A DNA stretch of 32,836 bases. It comes from Betaproteobacteria bacterium (GTDB lineage Bacteria > Pseudomonadota > Gammaproteobacteria > Burkholderiales > Burkholderiaceae_C). Below are positions 22,284 through 31,080 of this stretch, one piece after another. The stretch's first letter is position 1, and every line of letters starts with the position of its first letter. A model generated the notes under the pieces. It saw nothing but the letters and a program-made list of their open reading frames with translations. It made no database searches and was not told where the DNA came from. The translations under genes and the position numbers were made by a program. The DNA is taken from assembly GCA_028870715.1 (NCBI GenBank), contig JAGWOZ010000013.1, positions 1 through 32,836 of the forward strand, read 5' to 3'.

Positions 22284-24695
22284 ATGAATGCACCAGTACC
22301 AACCGCCGAAGCCCGCGAACTTGCGCTGGCCGGCATGGGCGCCTCACGCCTGCGCAAGGAAGATGCCCGATTCATCCAGGGCAAGGGCAACTACGTCGAC
22401 GACATCAAGATGCCCGGCATGCTGCACATGGACATCGTGCGCTCGCCCGTGGCCCACGCTCGCATCAAAAAGATCAACAAGGACGCGGCGCTGGCGATTC
22501 CGGGCGTGCACGCGGTGCTGACCGCCGATGATCTCAAGCCCCTGAAGCTGCACTGGATGCCGACCCTGGCGGGCGACGTGGCAGCCGTGCTTGCCGATGA
22601 AAAGGTGCATTTCCAGATGCAGGAAGTGGCGATCGTGATCGCCGACGACCGCTACATCGCCGCCGATGCCGTGGAAGCCGTCGAGATCGAATACGACGAG
22701 CTGCCCGTGGTGCTCGACCCCTACGCCGCGCTGGCGCCCGACGCCCCGGTGCTGCGCGAAGACCTGGCGGGCAAGACCGAAGGCGCGCACGGCAAGCGCG
22801 AGCATCCGAACCACATCTTCACCTGGGACGCCGGCGACAAGGCCGCTGCAGATGCGGCTTTCGACGCCGCGGCGGTGAAGGTCTCGCAGCACATGTATTA
22901 CCCCCGCGTGCACCCCTGCCCGCTGGAAACCTGCGGCTGCGTGGCCAGCTTCGATCCAATCCGCGGCGAGCTGACCACCTACATGACGTCCCAGGCGCCC
23001 CATGTGGTGCGCACCGTGGTGTCCATGCTCTCGGGCATTCCCGAGTCCAAGGTGCGCATTGTCAGCCCCGACATCGGTGGGGGATTCGGCAACAAGGTCG
23101 GTGTCTATCCCGGTTACGTGTGCGCCATCGTCGCCTCCATCGTGCTCGGGCGCCCGGTGAAGTGGGTGGAGGACCGCATCGAGAACATTTCCTCCACCGC
23201 CTTTGCCCGTGACTACCACATGGATGGGGAGATCGCTGCCACGGCCGACGGCAAGATCACCGGCCTTCGCGTGAACGTGGTGGCCGACCATGGCGCGTTT
23301 GACGCTTGCGCCGATCCCACGAAATTCCCGGCCGGCATGTTCCACATCTGCTCGGGCAGCTACGACATTCCGGCGGCCTATGCCAGCGTCAAGGGCGTGT
23401 ACACGAACAAGGCGCCGGGTGGCGTGGCCTACCGCTGCAGCTTCCGCGTCACCGAAGCGGTCTATCTGGTCGAGCGCATGGTCGACGTGCTGGCGCAAAA
23501 GCTGGGCATGGACAAGGCGGAGATTCGCGCCAAGAACTTCATCCGCAAGGAACAGTTCCCGTACACCAGCGCCTTCGGTTTTGAATACGACTCGGGCGAC
23601 TATCACACCGCGCTGAAAAAGGTGCTCGACGCGGTCGACTACCCGGCGCTGCGCGCCGAGCAGGCCGCCAAGCGCGCCGACCCCAACAGCCCCACGCTCA
23701 TGGGTATCGGTCTGGTCACCTTCACCGAGGTGGTGGGCGCCGGCCCGAGCAAGATGTGCGACATCCTGGGCGTGGGCATGTTCGATTCCTGCGAAATCCG
23801 CGTCCACCCCACCGGCAGCGCGATTGCGCGCATGGGCACGATCACGCAAGGTCAGGGGCACCAGACCACCTACGCGCAGATCATCGCCACGGAGCTTGGA
23901 ATCCCCAGCGAGGTGATTCAGGTCGAGGAAGGCGACACGAGCACGGCGCCCTATGGTCTTGGCACCTACGGCTCGCGCTCCACGCCCGTAGCCGGTGCAG
24001 CCATTGCCATGGCCGCGCGCAAGATCCATGCAAAGGCCAGGAAGATCGCCGCACACATGCTGGAAGTCAACGAAAACGACCTGGACTGGGAAGTCGATCG
24101 CTTCAAGGTCAAGGGGGACGATAGCAAGTTCAAGACCATGGCCGATGTGGCCTGGCAGGCCTACCACCAGCCCCCCGAGGGCATGGAGCCCGGCCTGGAA
24201 GCGGTGCACTACTACGACCCGCCGAACTTCACGTTTCCCTTCGGCATCTACCTGTGCGTCCTGGACATTGATCGCGGCACGGGCGAGACCAAGATCCGCC
24301 GTTTCTATGCCCTGGACGACTGCGGCACGCGCATCAACCCGATGATCATCGAAGGCCAGATCCACGGTGGTCTGACCGAGGGCTTCGCCGTGGCCATGGG
24401 CCAGCAGATGCCCTTCGACGCGCAGGGCAATTTGTTGGGCAATACGCTCATGGACTACTTCCTGCCCACCTTCGTGGAGACGCCGCATTGGGACACCGAC
24501 CACACCGTCACGCCCTCGCCGCACCATCCCATCGGGGCCAAGGGCGTGGCCGAGTCCCCGCATGTGGGCTCCATCCCGACTTTCACCTCGGCGGTGGTGG
24601 ATGCGTTCTCCCATTTGGGCATGACCCACATGGACATGCCCCACAACGCGTTTCGCGTCTGGAAAGAACTCAAGGCCCACGGTGCCACCCTCTGA
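22284..24695 (+). CDS. coxL: Aerobic CO dehydrogenase large subunit, form I (Mo-Cu)
   Basis: An 803-residue molybdopterin subunit of the xanthine oxidase family (809 in Oligotropha). The active-site loop is AYRCSFR (382-388), so Cys385 is the cysteine that binds copper in the Mo-S-Cu centre; form II proteins carry AYRGAGR instead. The molybdenum-side glutamate is Glu757 in GAKGVAESP. Other family segments are TYMTSQAPHVV, DIGGGFGNKVGVYPGY and TQGQGHQTTYAQI. It oxidises CO with water to CO2, two protons and two electrons, in the cytoplasm against the membrane. GGAG precedes the ATG by 9 nt. Fully intact, with no internal stop or missing residue seen. Confidence 0.97.
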   Translation: MNAPVPTAEARELALAGMGASRLRKEDARFIQGKGNYVDDIKMPGMLHMDIVRSPVAHARIKKINKDAALAIPGVHAVLTADDLKPLKLHWMPTLAGDVAAVLADEKVHFQMQEVAIVIADDRYIAADAVEAVEIEYDELPVVLDPYAALAPDAPVLREDLAGKTEGAHGKREHPNHIFTWDAGDKAAADAAFDAAAVKVSQHMYYPRVHPCPLETCGCVASFDPIRGELTTYMTSQAPHVVRTVVSMLSGIPESKVRIVSPDIGGGFGNKVGVYPGYVCAIVASIVLGRPVKWVEDRIENISSTAFARDYHMDGEIAATADGKITGLRVNVVADHGAFDACADPTKFPAGMFHICSGSYDIPAAYASVKGVYTNKAPGGVAYRCSFRVTEAVYLVERMVDVLAQKLGMDKAEIRAKNFIRKEQFPYTSAFGFEYDSGDYHTALKKVLDAVDYPALRAEQAAKRADPNSPTLMGIGLVTFTEVVGAGPSKMCDILGVGMFDSCEIRVHPTGSAIARMGTITQGQGHQTTYAQIIATELGIPSEVIQVEEGDTSTAPYGLGTYGSRSTPVAGAAIAMAARKIHAKARKIAAHMLEVNENDLDWEVDRFKVKGDDSKFKTMADVAWQAYHQPPEGMEPGLEAVHYYDPPNFTFPFGIYLCVLDIDRGTGETKIRRFYALDDCGTRINPMIIEGQIHGGLTEGFAVAMGQQMPFDAQGNLLGNTLMDYFLPTFVETPHWDTDHTVTPSPHHPIGAKGVAESPHVGSIPTFTSAVVDAFSHLGMTHMDMPHNAFRVWKELKAHGATL

Positions 24696-24722
24696 TTCCC
24701 ACCCCATCCCAACAAGGCATTC

Positions 24723-25334
24723 ATGGAAGTCAAACTCGATAAACGGTACCCGCTGGATGTGGATCCCGGACGCGCCTGGGCGATCCTGAGCGACCTCCGG
24801 GCCGTGGCTGCCTGCATGCCCGGTGCCGAACTCACCGAACAACTCTCCGACACGTCCTACAAGGGCGGGGTGCGGGTGAAGGTGGGGCCGGCCGTGGCCC
24901 AGTTCGGCGGCACGGTGGACGTGGTGGACAAGGACGACACCGCCCACAAGATGGTGCTGCGCGGCAAGGGCGCCGACAAGGGTGGGTCCTCGGCTTCGAT
25001 GGACCTTGCAGCGGCCATCGAGCCCGACCCGGCCAACGCGGCGCACGCGGTCCTGCATGGCGACTCCACCGTCATCGTCAACGGCAAATTCGCCCAATTC
25101 GGCGGGCGCATGATGGTCTCGGTCTCCGAGATGCTGCTGGCGCAGTTCGTGGAGAACTTCCGCCAGGCCGCCCTCGCCTTGCCCGCACCCACGGGCGCGG
25201 GCACGCCCGACGCCGCCTCCCAAGCCCCTGCGCCCGCAGCGGCGCCGAAGGTGGCGCGCGAGATCAACGGGCTGGCCATCGTCTGGGCTCTCATCAGGAA
25301 CTGGTGGCTTGGCCTGTTTGCCAAGCGCACCTGA
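24723..25334 (+). CDS. coxG: CoxG, SRPBCC-fold CO dehydrogenase membrane/quinone partner
   Basis: A 203-residue protein of the CoxG family. The first 150 residues form an SRPBCC hydrophobic-cavity domain (MEVKLDKRYPLDVDPGRAWA, CMPGAEL, YKGGVRVKVGPAVAQFGG). An Ala/Pro-rich linker (about 155-180) leads to a C-terminal amphipathic or hydrophobic helix (LAIVWALIRNWWLGLFAKR) that should bind the membrane. CoxG anchors the CO dehydrogenase to the membrane and has been reported to carry quinone between membrane and enzyme. It follows coxL by 27 nt and precedes coxD by 13 nt, within the same transcription unit. Confidence 0.93.
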   Translation: MEVKLDKRYPLDVDPGRAWAILSDLRAVAACMPGAELTEQLSDTSYKGGVRVKVGPAVAQFGGTVDVVDKDDTAHKMVLRGKGADKGGSSASMDLAAAIEPDPANAAHAVLHGDSTVIVNGKFAQFGGRMMVSVSEMLLAQFVENFRQAALALPAPTGAGTPDAASQAPAPAAAPKVAREINGLAIVWALIRNWWLGLFAKRT

Positions 25335-25347
25335 GCGGCCTCAAACC

Positions 25348-26283
25348 ATGGCCAGCTCGATCCCACCCCTGGATGAACGCGCGCTGCGCGAGCAGTTGCA
25401 GCGGGTGGGCTACCTGGCTGATGCCGATCTGGCCACCACGGTGTGGCTTGCCCAGAAGCTTCAACGCCCGCTCCTGATCGAAGGCGATGCGGGCGTGGGC
25501 AAGACCGCGCTGGCCACGGCGCTGGCGGCCGCGCAGGGGGCCGAGCTGGTGCGGCTGCAGTGTTTCGAGGGGCTTGATCTGGCGCAGGCCGCCTATGAGT
25601 GGAACTACGGGCGCCAGCTCATGGCCATCCGCCTGCATGAAGGGCGAGGCGACGCGGTGCGCGAATCCGACGTGTTTGCGCGCGACTTCCTGCTCGAGCG
25701 CCCCTTGCTCAAGGCCATCAGCCAGCGAGGGCCCTGCGTGCTGCTGATCGACGAGATCGACCGGGCCGACGAAGCTTTCGAGGCCTTCTTGCTGGAGGTT
25801 CTGGCGGACTACCAGATCACGGTGCCGGAGATCGGCACCATCCGCGCGCAGCATATCCCGCAGGTCATCCTCACCAGCAACGGCACCCGCGAGCTCTCCG
25901 ACGCGCTGCGCCGCCGCTGCCTGTACCACTATCTGGACTACCCCACGGTGGCGCGCGAAGTGGCGATCGTCAAGACCGCCGTTCCCGAGGCCGACACCCG
26001 GCTGGTGGAGGAGTGCGTGCAGTTCGTGCAGCGCCTGCGCCATGAAGACCTGGCCAAGACGCCAGGCATCGCCGAGACCCTGGACTGGGTGCGCGCGCTG
26101 CACCAACTCAACCAGCACACCCTGCCCGACGACATGGCCGTGCTGCTGACCACGCTGGGATGTCTGCTCAAGACCCGCGAGGATCGGTTCTTGCTGACTG
26201 GCGAACGTGCGTTGCAGCTGGTGGAGGGACGGCGCACGGTGGGTGTTGCCGAAAAAGCCGATACGGTGATCGCTGGACCATGA
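25348..26283 (+). CDS. coxD: CoxD, MoxR-type AAA+ ATPase for active-site maturation
   Basis: A 311-residue AAA+ ATPase of the MoxR class. Walker A is GDAGVGKT (46-53), Walker B is CVLLIDEID (around 135), followed by sensor 1 TSNGTRELSDAL and the arginine-finger segment RRRCLYHYLDYP. In Oligotropha, CoxD is needed to introduce sulfur into the Mo centre, so that the Mo-S-Cu cluster can form. The ATG at 25348 lies 13 nt after coxG; a frame reaching 25309 overlaps coxG and lacks family similarity. The stop overlaps the coxE start by 4 nt (ATGA), so the ATPase and its VWA partner are made together. Confidence 0.94.
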   Translation: MASSIPPLDERALREQLQRVGYLADADLATTVWLAQKLQRPLLIEGDAGVGKTALATALAAAQGAELVRLQCFEGLDLAQAAYEWNYGRQLMAIRLHEGRGDAVRESDVFARDFLLERPLLKAISQRGPCVLLIDEIDRADEAFEAFLLEVLADYQITVPEIGTIRAQHIPQVILTSNGTRELSDALRRRCLYHYLDYPTVAREVAIVKTAVPEADTRLVEECVQFVQRLRHEDLAKTPGIAETLDWVRALHQLNQHTLPDDMAVLLTTLGCLLKTREDRFLLTGERALQLVEGRRTVGVAEKADTVIAGP

Positions 26284-27464
26284 ATCCGACGCGCACGCAA
26301 CACGCGGTACCCCCCGGCCAAAGCCTGGCGGGTTTTGCCAGCATGTTGCGCGACCACGGCATGAAGGTTGGCGTGGCCGAGCAGCAGGCCATGCTGCAGG
26401 CCGCCCTCGCCCTCGGCGCCTTAAAGGGTGATCAGCTGCGCGCTGCGTGGCGCGCCATCGCGTGCCACGGTGCGCGGGACTGGCACCAATGGCCTGAACT
26501 CTTCGAGCGCTACTGGTATGCGCACCGGCTCAAGGGCCAGATCCGCGTCAGCGGCCACACGCGCGCCTCGCGCGACCTGCGCCAGGCGGTGCAAAGCCTG
26601 CATGAGCAGATGCAGCGTTCAGAGTCCGGCAGCGCGCCAGGCAAAGCGGCGCCGCTGTCTGCCAGCGAGGCTGGCGCCACCAGCGCACCCACCGACGACA
26701 CCGGGAGCCCGCGCGCCATGGGGGGCGCCAGCAGCACCGAAGCGCTCCACCAGCGCGATGGACAGATGTGGCTTCCGCAGGAGCTCGGCGCGCTGCAGCA
26801 GCTGGCGCGCCGGATCACGGCGCAGCTGCGGCCGCGTCTGACCCGGCGCTGGCGCACGGCGCAGCCAGGTCAGCGTCTGGACCTGCGCCAGACGCTGCGC
26901 CGCAGCGTGGCATGGGGCGGGCAGCCGCTGCGCCCGGCCTGGCAGGTGCAGCGGCGCGAAACGCCGCGTCTGTTCATCCTGGCCGATGTGAGCCGCTCCA
27001 TGGAGTCGCACGCACCGCTGTTCCTGCGCATTGCGCGTGCCTTCGCCGTGGCCGCCCAGGCGCGCGTGTTCGTCTTCCATGTGCGACTGGCCGAGATCAC
27101 CCCCCTGATGCAGCGCGACTCGCCGGCGATCCAGGAAAAGATCAATGCCGTAACCGCGGGTTTTGGCGCCGGCACGCGCATTGCCCACAGCCTGCAGGAC
27201 TTTGTGCGCGTGCACGCGCGCGCCCAGCTCAACTGCGGCTCCCGTGTCTGGATTTTCTCCGACGGCTTCGACACCGCCGAGCCCGATGCGCTGCCCGCAG
27301 CGCTGCGCGCGGTGCGCGCCCACGGTGCGCGCATCACCTGGTTTCACCCCACGCGTGAGGTGCCGGCGGCCGCTGCGCTGCAGCGCTCGCGCATCTGCGT
27401 GGACCGCTTCATTCCCCTGGCGCGTCTGAGCGACCTCGCCGCCGCGCGCCCCTTGCTGCACTGA
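26280..27464 (+). CDS. coxE: CoxE, VWA-domain maturation protein
   Basis: A 394-residue protein with a C-terminal von Willebrand A domain. The metal-ion-dependent adhesion motif is DVSRS (236-240) in LFILADVSRSMESHAPLFL, with a later SDGFDT. The N-terminal half is helical and a low-complexity Ala/Ser/Thr-rich linker spans about residues 115-160. CoxE works with the MoxR ATPase CoxD; in Oligotropha it is required for copper insertion into the Mo centre. The start overlaps the coxD stop by 4 nt, indicating coupling. coxF begins 30 nt downstream behind an AGGAG. Confidence 0.93.
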   Translation: MNPTRTQHAVPPGQSLAGFASMLRDHGMKVGVAEQQAMLQAALALGALKGDQLRAAWRAIACHGARDWHQWPELFERYWYAHRLKGQIRVSGHTRASRDLRQAVQSLHEQMQRSESGSAPGKAAPLSASEAGATSAPTDDTGSPRAMGGASSTEALHQRDGQMWLPQELGALQQLARRITAQLRPRLTRRWRTAQPGQRLDLRQTLRRSVAWGGQPLRPAWQVQRRETPRLFILADVSRSMESHAPLFLRIARAFAVAAQARVFVFHVRLAEITPLMQRDSPAIQEKINAVTAGFGAGTRIAHSLQDFVRVHARAQLNCGSRVWIFSDGFDTAEPDALPAALRAVRAHGARITWFHPTREVPAAAALQRSRICVDRFIPLARLSDLAAARPLLH

Positions 27465-27494
27465 CCGGCTTTTCGCTTTCACCAGGAGCACCCC

Positions 27495-28487
27495 ATGAAC
27501 ACCTCCGCATGGATCAACGCCGCAGCCCGGCTGCAGGCCCAGCAACAGCCCTTTGCCCTTGTCTCCGTACTGCGCGTGCAGCCCCCCGCGTCGGCCCGCG
27601 CCGGCGACAAGGCCCTGGTCACCGCTGAGGGGGCCATTCACGGCTGGATCGGGGGCGGCTGCGCCCAGCCGGCGGTCATCAAAACCGTGCGCCAGGCGCT
27701 GGCCGACGGGCTCCCGCGCACCATCCGCATCGCCCCCACCGACACCACCGTCGAGCGCACGCTGGGCGATGTGCTCGAGTTCGGCATGGCGTGCCATTCG
27801 GGCGGCACGCTCGAGCTCTTCATCGATCCGGTGCTGCCCGCGCCCCGCCTGATGGTGCTTGGGGACTCGCCTGTGGCACGTGCGCTGGCGGCGCTGGCGC
27901 CGCGCGTGGGGTTTTCGGTCTCGGTGGTCGCTGAGGGTGCGGCCGCAGCGGACTTCCCCGACGCTGAACAGGTCGTGGCCACAGACAACGCCACCAGCGT
28001 GCGCGAAGCGCTGCCCACACCAGCCTTTGCCGTCGTGGCGACCCAGGGCCGACGCGACCTGCAGGCGCTGAAGGCCGCGCTCGGCGTGCGGCCCGGGCGA
28101 CTGTGGTTTGTGGCCAGCGCGCGCAAGGCCGCGGTGCTCAGACAAAGCCTCATCGCCGGCGGTGAAGATGCGCAACAGGTTGCGGCCATCGTGGCCCCTG
28201 CGGGCGAACATATCGGCGCGCAAACCCCCGAGGAGATCGCACTGTCGGTCCTGGCAGCGGTGGTGGCCGCACGCCGCGTACCCGCGCACGCCACCGCGGA
28301 GCCTGCAGCCGAGCCGCTGCCGGCCACGGCCGTCGTCACGGTGCCAGAGCCTGCGGCGCCAGCCCATTCCTGCTGTGGCGGTGCGGCGAAGCAAGCCGCC
28401 GCAGCCATGGCGCAAGCCGCTGGGGCGGCGGTCGGGGCCGACGCGCCTGCTGCGGCTGCCCCGAAAACCTCCTGCTGCGGGGGCTGA
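27495..28487 (+). CDS. coxF: CoxF, XdhC-family maturation protein with double CCGG tail
   Basis: A 330-residue XdhC/CoxF protein. The N-terminal XdhC domain contains IHGWIGGGCAQPAVI and DVLEFGMACHSGGTLELF; the second domain is Rossmann-like (PRLMVLGDSPVARALAALA). CoxF is required for copper insertion in Oligotropha. The last 70 residues are an Ala/Pro-rich extension carrying two SCCGG motifs (Cys293-Cys294 and Cys327-Cys328), the second at the very C-terminus. Paired cysteines of this kind could hold Cu(I), but that is inference. AGGAG lies about 7 nt before the ATG. Stop and the next start are 6 nt apart. Confidence 0.93.
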   Translation: MNTSAWINAAARLQAQQQPFALVSVLRVQPPASARAGDKALVTAEGAIHGWIGGGCAQPAVIKTVRQALADGLPRTIRIAPTDTTVERTLGDVLEFGMACHSGGTLELFIDPVLPAPRLMVLGDSPVARALAALAPRVGFSVSVVAEGAAAADFPDAEQVVATDNATSVREALPTPAFAVVATQGRRDLQALKAALGVRPGRLWFVASARKAAVLRQSLIAGGEDAQQVAAIVAPAGEHIGAQTPEEIALSVLAAVVAARRVPAHATAEPAAEPLPATAVVTVPEPAAPAHSCCGGAAKQAAAAMAQAAGAAVGADAPAAAAPKTSCCGG

Positions 28488-28493
28488 GGCACC

Positions 28494-29174
28494 ATGGGTT
28501 GCATTCTCAAAGGAGGCGGCGGGCTGTACAGCCGGCTCGCCGTAGGAGCGGTGCTGCTGGCCGCAGGCTCGGGTTCACGCATGGGTCATCGACCGAAAAG
28601 CCTGCTGGAGCTCGGCGGCGTACCCCTGATCCGGCGCCAGATCATTGCGCTGTCGGGCGCCGGTGTGGACGAGTTGGTCGTGGTGCTGGGCCACCACGCG
28701 CAGCGCATCGAGCAGGCCGTGCAGGAATTTCCGGTCACGATCGTGCACAACCCGCAGCCCGATGCGGGGCAGGTGTCGTCGCTGCGCCTGGGCCTGCAGG
28801 CCTTGTCGTCCAAACTCGACGCGGTGCTGGTGGCGCTGGCCGACCAGCCGCTGATTCATGCGCAGGACATCACCGATCTGATTGGCGCGTACAAGAAGCG
28901 TCCGGCGCCCGCCCAGGTCGTGCAGCCCACGGTGGATGGCCAGCCGGGAAATCCCGTGATGTTCAGCGCCGCCGTGCGCGAGCAGATCCTCAACGGCGAC
29001 GTCCGCATCGGCTGCCGCCAGTGGCAAGCCGCGCACCCCGATGAAGTGCAGCACTGGGCAACGACGAACCAGCGCTACCGCATCGACGTGGATACCCCGG
29101 AGGACATCGAAGCCCTGGCGCAGCGCACAGGGCACCAGCTGCGCTGGCCGGCGGACCTCGCGCGCTCGGCGTGA
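28494..29174 (+). CDS. MobA-like (MocA-type) molybdenum cofactor nucleotidyltransferase
   Basis: A 226-residue NTP transferase. The signature LLAAGSGSRMGHRPK is at 21-35, with LVALADQPLI (the acidic metal site) near 120 and GQPGNPVMFSAAV near 150. Such enzymes attach CMP to the molybdenum cofactor, the form (MCD) used by CO dehydrogenase, so this is likely the MocA-type enzyme of the locus. The start is unsure: ATG 28494 adds about 20 residues before the signature, including a Gly run; a strong AAAGGAGG lies inside that stretch at 28509-28516, and GTG 28551 is possible. The stop overlaps a GTG that may start the next gene (GTGA). Confidence 0.88.
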   Translation: MGCILKGGGGLYSRLAVGAVLLAAGSGSRMGHRPKSLLELGGVPLIRRQIIALSGAGVDELVVVLGHHAQRIEQAVQEFPVTIVHNPQPDAGQVSSLRLGLQALSSKLDAVLVALADQPLIHAQDITDLIGAYKKRPAPAQVVQPTVDGQPGNPVMFSAAVREQILNGDVRIGCRQWQAAHPDEVQHWATTNQRYRIDVDTPEDIEALAQRTGHQLRWPADLARSA

Positions 29175-29185
29175 CCGGCTCCGTC

Positions 29186-29884
29186 ATGCTCACACCCGCT
29201 CCAATGCTCCCGCTGTGGCCCACGCCGCTGGGTCTGCACCGTCTTGCGCAAGCCGAGTCAGTCAACACCCTGCTGGTGCGGGTCTTTCAGGCCATGCGTG
29301 CCACCGATCCGCATGCGCCGCAGGACAAGCGCGCGTTCTATGCCAGTGGCGACGACCTGCTTGAGCGCATCCACCTTCCCGAGTGGGACACGCTTGTGCG
29401 TTTCCTCGTCGACAGCGTGCGCCAGACCGTCGTGCTGGCAAACCAGGGAGCCTGGCCCGTGGCCACACCCGGCCTGCAGATCGCCCTGCGCGGGATGTGG
29501 TTCCAGATCACCAGCCAGGGCAGCCACCATGACGTGCATACCCACGGCAATTGCTCGTGGTCGGGCGTGTACTGCGTGCAGGTGGACCCCGAAGCGCAAC
29601 GCACAGCGCATCCGGTTCTGGGCGCAAGCAACGGCATGACGCGCTTTTATGGTCCCCACTTCAACCATCTGGGAGGTGCCCACATGGATTTCGGCAACGC
29701 CTACCTACTCTCGCCCCATCTTGATGTGCCGCCCTTGCCAGGGCAGCTGGTCGTGTTCCCGTCCTGGCTTGCGCACCAGGCCATGCCCTATGCGGGCGAG
29801 GCCGAGCGCATCATCGTGTCCTTCAACGCCAGCGTGCATGCGACCTCGGGCTCCGATCAGCTGCATGCCTACGCCGATGCGTGA
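29186..29884 (+). CDS. Putative 2OG-Fe(II) oxygenase (TIGR02466-like) within the cox locus
   Basis: A 232-residue protein that matches, from memory, the putative 2OG-Fe(II) oxygenase family (PF13759/TIGR02466). Evidence is the N-terminal LPLWPTPLG, the HTHGNCSWSGVYCVQVDP segment (His118, His120), where the family has HxHxN..SGVYYV, and the C-terminal PGQLVVFPSWLAHQAMPY with a late RIIVSFN. These would provide iron and 2-oxoglutarate ligands in a double-stranded beta-helix. The substrate is unknown. ATG 29186 is used; GTG 29171 would overlap the preceding stop and is possible. Its place between the MobA-like gene and coxI suggests a link to CO dehydrogenase maturation or regulation, but no such role is known to me. 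Confidence 0.8.
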   Translation: MLTPAPMLPLWPTPLGLHRLAQAESVNTLLVRVFQAMRATDPHAPQDKRAFYASGDDLLERIHLPEWDTLVRFLVDSVRQTVVLANQGAWPVATPGLQIALRGMWFQITSQGSHHDVHTHGNCSWSGVYCVQVDPEAQRTAHPVLGASNGMTRFYGPHFNHLGGAHMDFGNAYLLSPHLDVPPLPGQLVVFPSWLAHQAMPYAGEAERIIVSFNASVHATSGSDQLHAYADA

Positions 29885-30075
29885 GCGCATGCCTGTGGCA
29901 GCCGTGCGCCGGCCGCGGCGTGCCGCATTCATCGCTCGGCCCGTTCAGTGCCGCACCTGGGGCCCGGTGCCTCGTGTGTGCGGCTGTCCCCGGCAAGCCC
30001 TTGCACAGGGCTTTTCGGTTGGCGGCGATGCGGTGCAAGCGTCCCCGCACGCCCCACGTTCAATTTCGGGAGCAA

Positions 30076-31080
30076 ATGATGAATAGCGTCGACATCGAAG
30101 TCATGCGCACCGCGCTGCAATGGCTTGACAAGGGCCACCGGGTCACGCTCGGCACGGTGGTGCGCACCTGGGGTTCGGCGCCGCGTCCGCCAGGCTCGCT
30201 CATGATCATCCGTGACGACGGGCAGGTGGCCGGTTCCGTGTCAGGCGGCTGCATCGAGGATGACCTCATCGAGCGCGTGGCGCGCGGGGAGCTGGCATTG
30301 CGCAAGCCCGAGGTCACGACCTATGGGCAAACCGCCGAGGAGGTGCGCCGCTTCGGCCTGCCCTGCGGCGGTACGGTGCAGATCGTGCTGGAGCCGCTGG
30401 GGCCGCACTCGCAACTGCGTGAGCTGCTGGTGGACATTGAGCGCCGCCACCGCGTGCAGCGGCGCATGGACCTGAATACAGGCCTCGTCCACCTGGAGCC
30501 GGCGCTCGACGGCGACCGCGTGACGTTCGACGGCGCCCATCTCGTGACCGTGCACGGCCCGCGCCTGCGCCTGCTCATCATCGGCGGCGGACAGCTCTCG
30601 CGTTACCTGGCATCGATGGCGGTGATGATCGACTATCAGGTCACGGTGTGCGAGCCGCGCACCGAATATCACGAAGGCTGGGATGAACTGCCCGGCGTCA
30701 CGTTGTCCACCCTGATGCCCGACGACCTTGTGCTGGCCATGAACCTGGACCACAACAGTGCGGTGGTCGCGGTCACGCATGACCCCAAGCTCGACGACCT
30801 GGCGCTCATGGAGGCGCTGCGCACCCCGGCGTTCTATGTGGGCGCGTTGGGATCCATGCACAACAACACCAAGCGCCGGGAGCGTTTGCTGCAGTTTGAC
30901 GTCAGCGCCGAGGAAGCCGCACGCCTGCGCGGGCCGGTTGGATTGCGCCTGGGTGCGCTGACGCCGCCCGAGATCGCCATGAGCATCGTGGCCGAAATGA
31001 CCGCGATGCGCCGCGGGGTCGACTTGAGCCAGCCGTTGGTTCGGTGGGAGGCGTCAACCACTATCTGCGCCCTGGCCTGA
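30076..31080 (+). CDS. coxI: XdhC/CoxI-family protein
   Basis: A 334-residue XdhC/CoxI-type protein. The N-terminal domain has VVRTWGSAPRPPGSLMII and GSVSGGCIEDDLIE, and then FGLPCGGTVQI. The C-terminal Rossmann domain starts with LRLLIIGGGQLSRYLASMA and ends with FYVGALGSMHNNTKRRERLL and LGALTPPEIAMSI. XdhC proteins deliver sulfurated molybdenum cofactor to xanthine-oxidase-type enzymes; CoxI is the corresponding member of CO dehydrogenase clusters. ATG 30076 (or 30079) has GGGAG just ahead. The frame is open back to 29881, but that stretch is not XdhC-like. It is the last gene of the cox locus, after a 191-bp gap. The gene symbol rests on family and context. Confidence 0.88.
   Translation: MMNSVDIEVMRTALQWLDKGHRVTLGTVVRTWGSAPRPPGSLMIIRDDGQVAGSVSGGCIEDDLIERVARGELALRKPEVTTYGQTAEEVRRFGLPCGGTVQIVLEPLGPHSQLRELLVDIERRHRVQRRMDLNTGLVHLEPALDGDRVTFDGAHLVTVHGPRLRLLIIGGGQLSRYLASMAVMIDYQVTVCEPRTEYHEGWDELPGVTLSTLMPDDLVLAMNLDHNSAVVAVTHDPKLDDLALMEALRTPAFYVGALGSMHNNTKRRERLLQFDVSAEEAARLRGPVGLRLGALTPPEIAMSIVAEMTAMRRGVDLSQPLVRWEASTTICALA

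Noticed and set aside
22344-25223. Very long minus-strand open frame opposite coxL and coxG
   Set aside because: Shadow frame caused by GC-rich third codon positions; the His/Gly/Arg-rich translation matches no family, and the plus strand encodes intact coxL and coxG.
29881-30075. N-terminal extension of the XdhC/CoxI protein from a GTG overlapping the oxygenase stop
   Set aside because: The extension is Arg/Pro/Ala-rich and unlike XdhC proteins, and GGGAG lies just ahead of the ATG at 30076.
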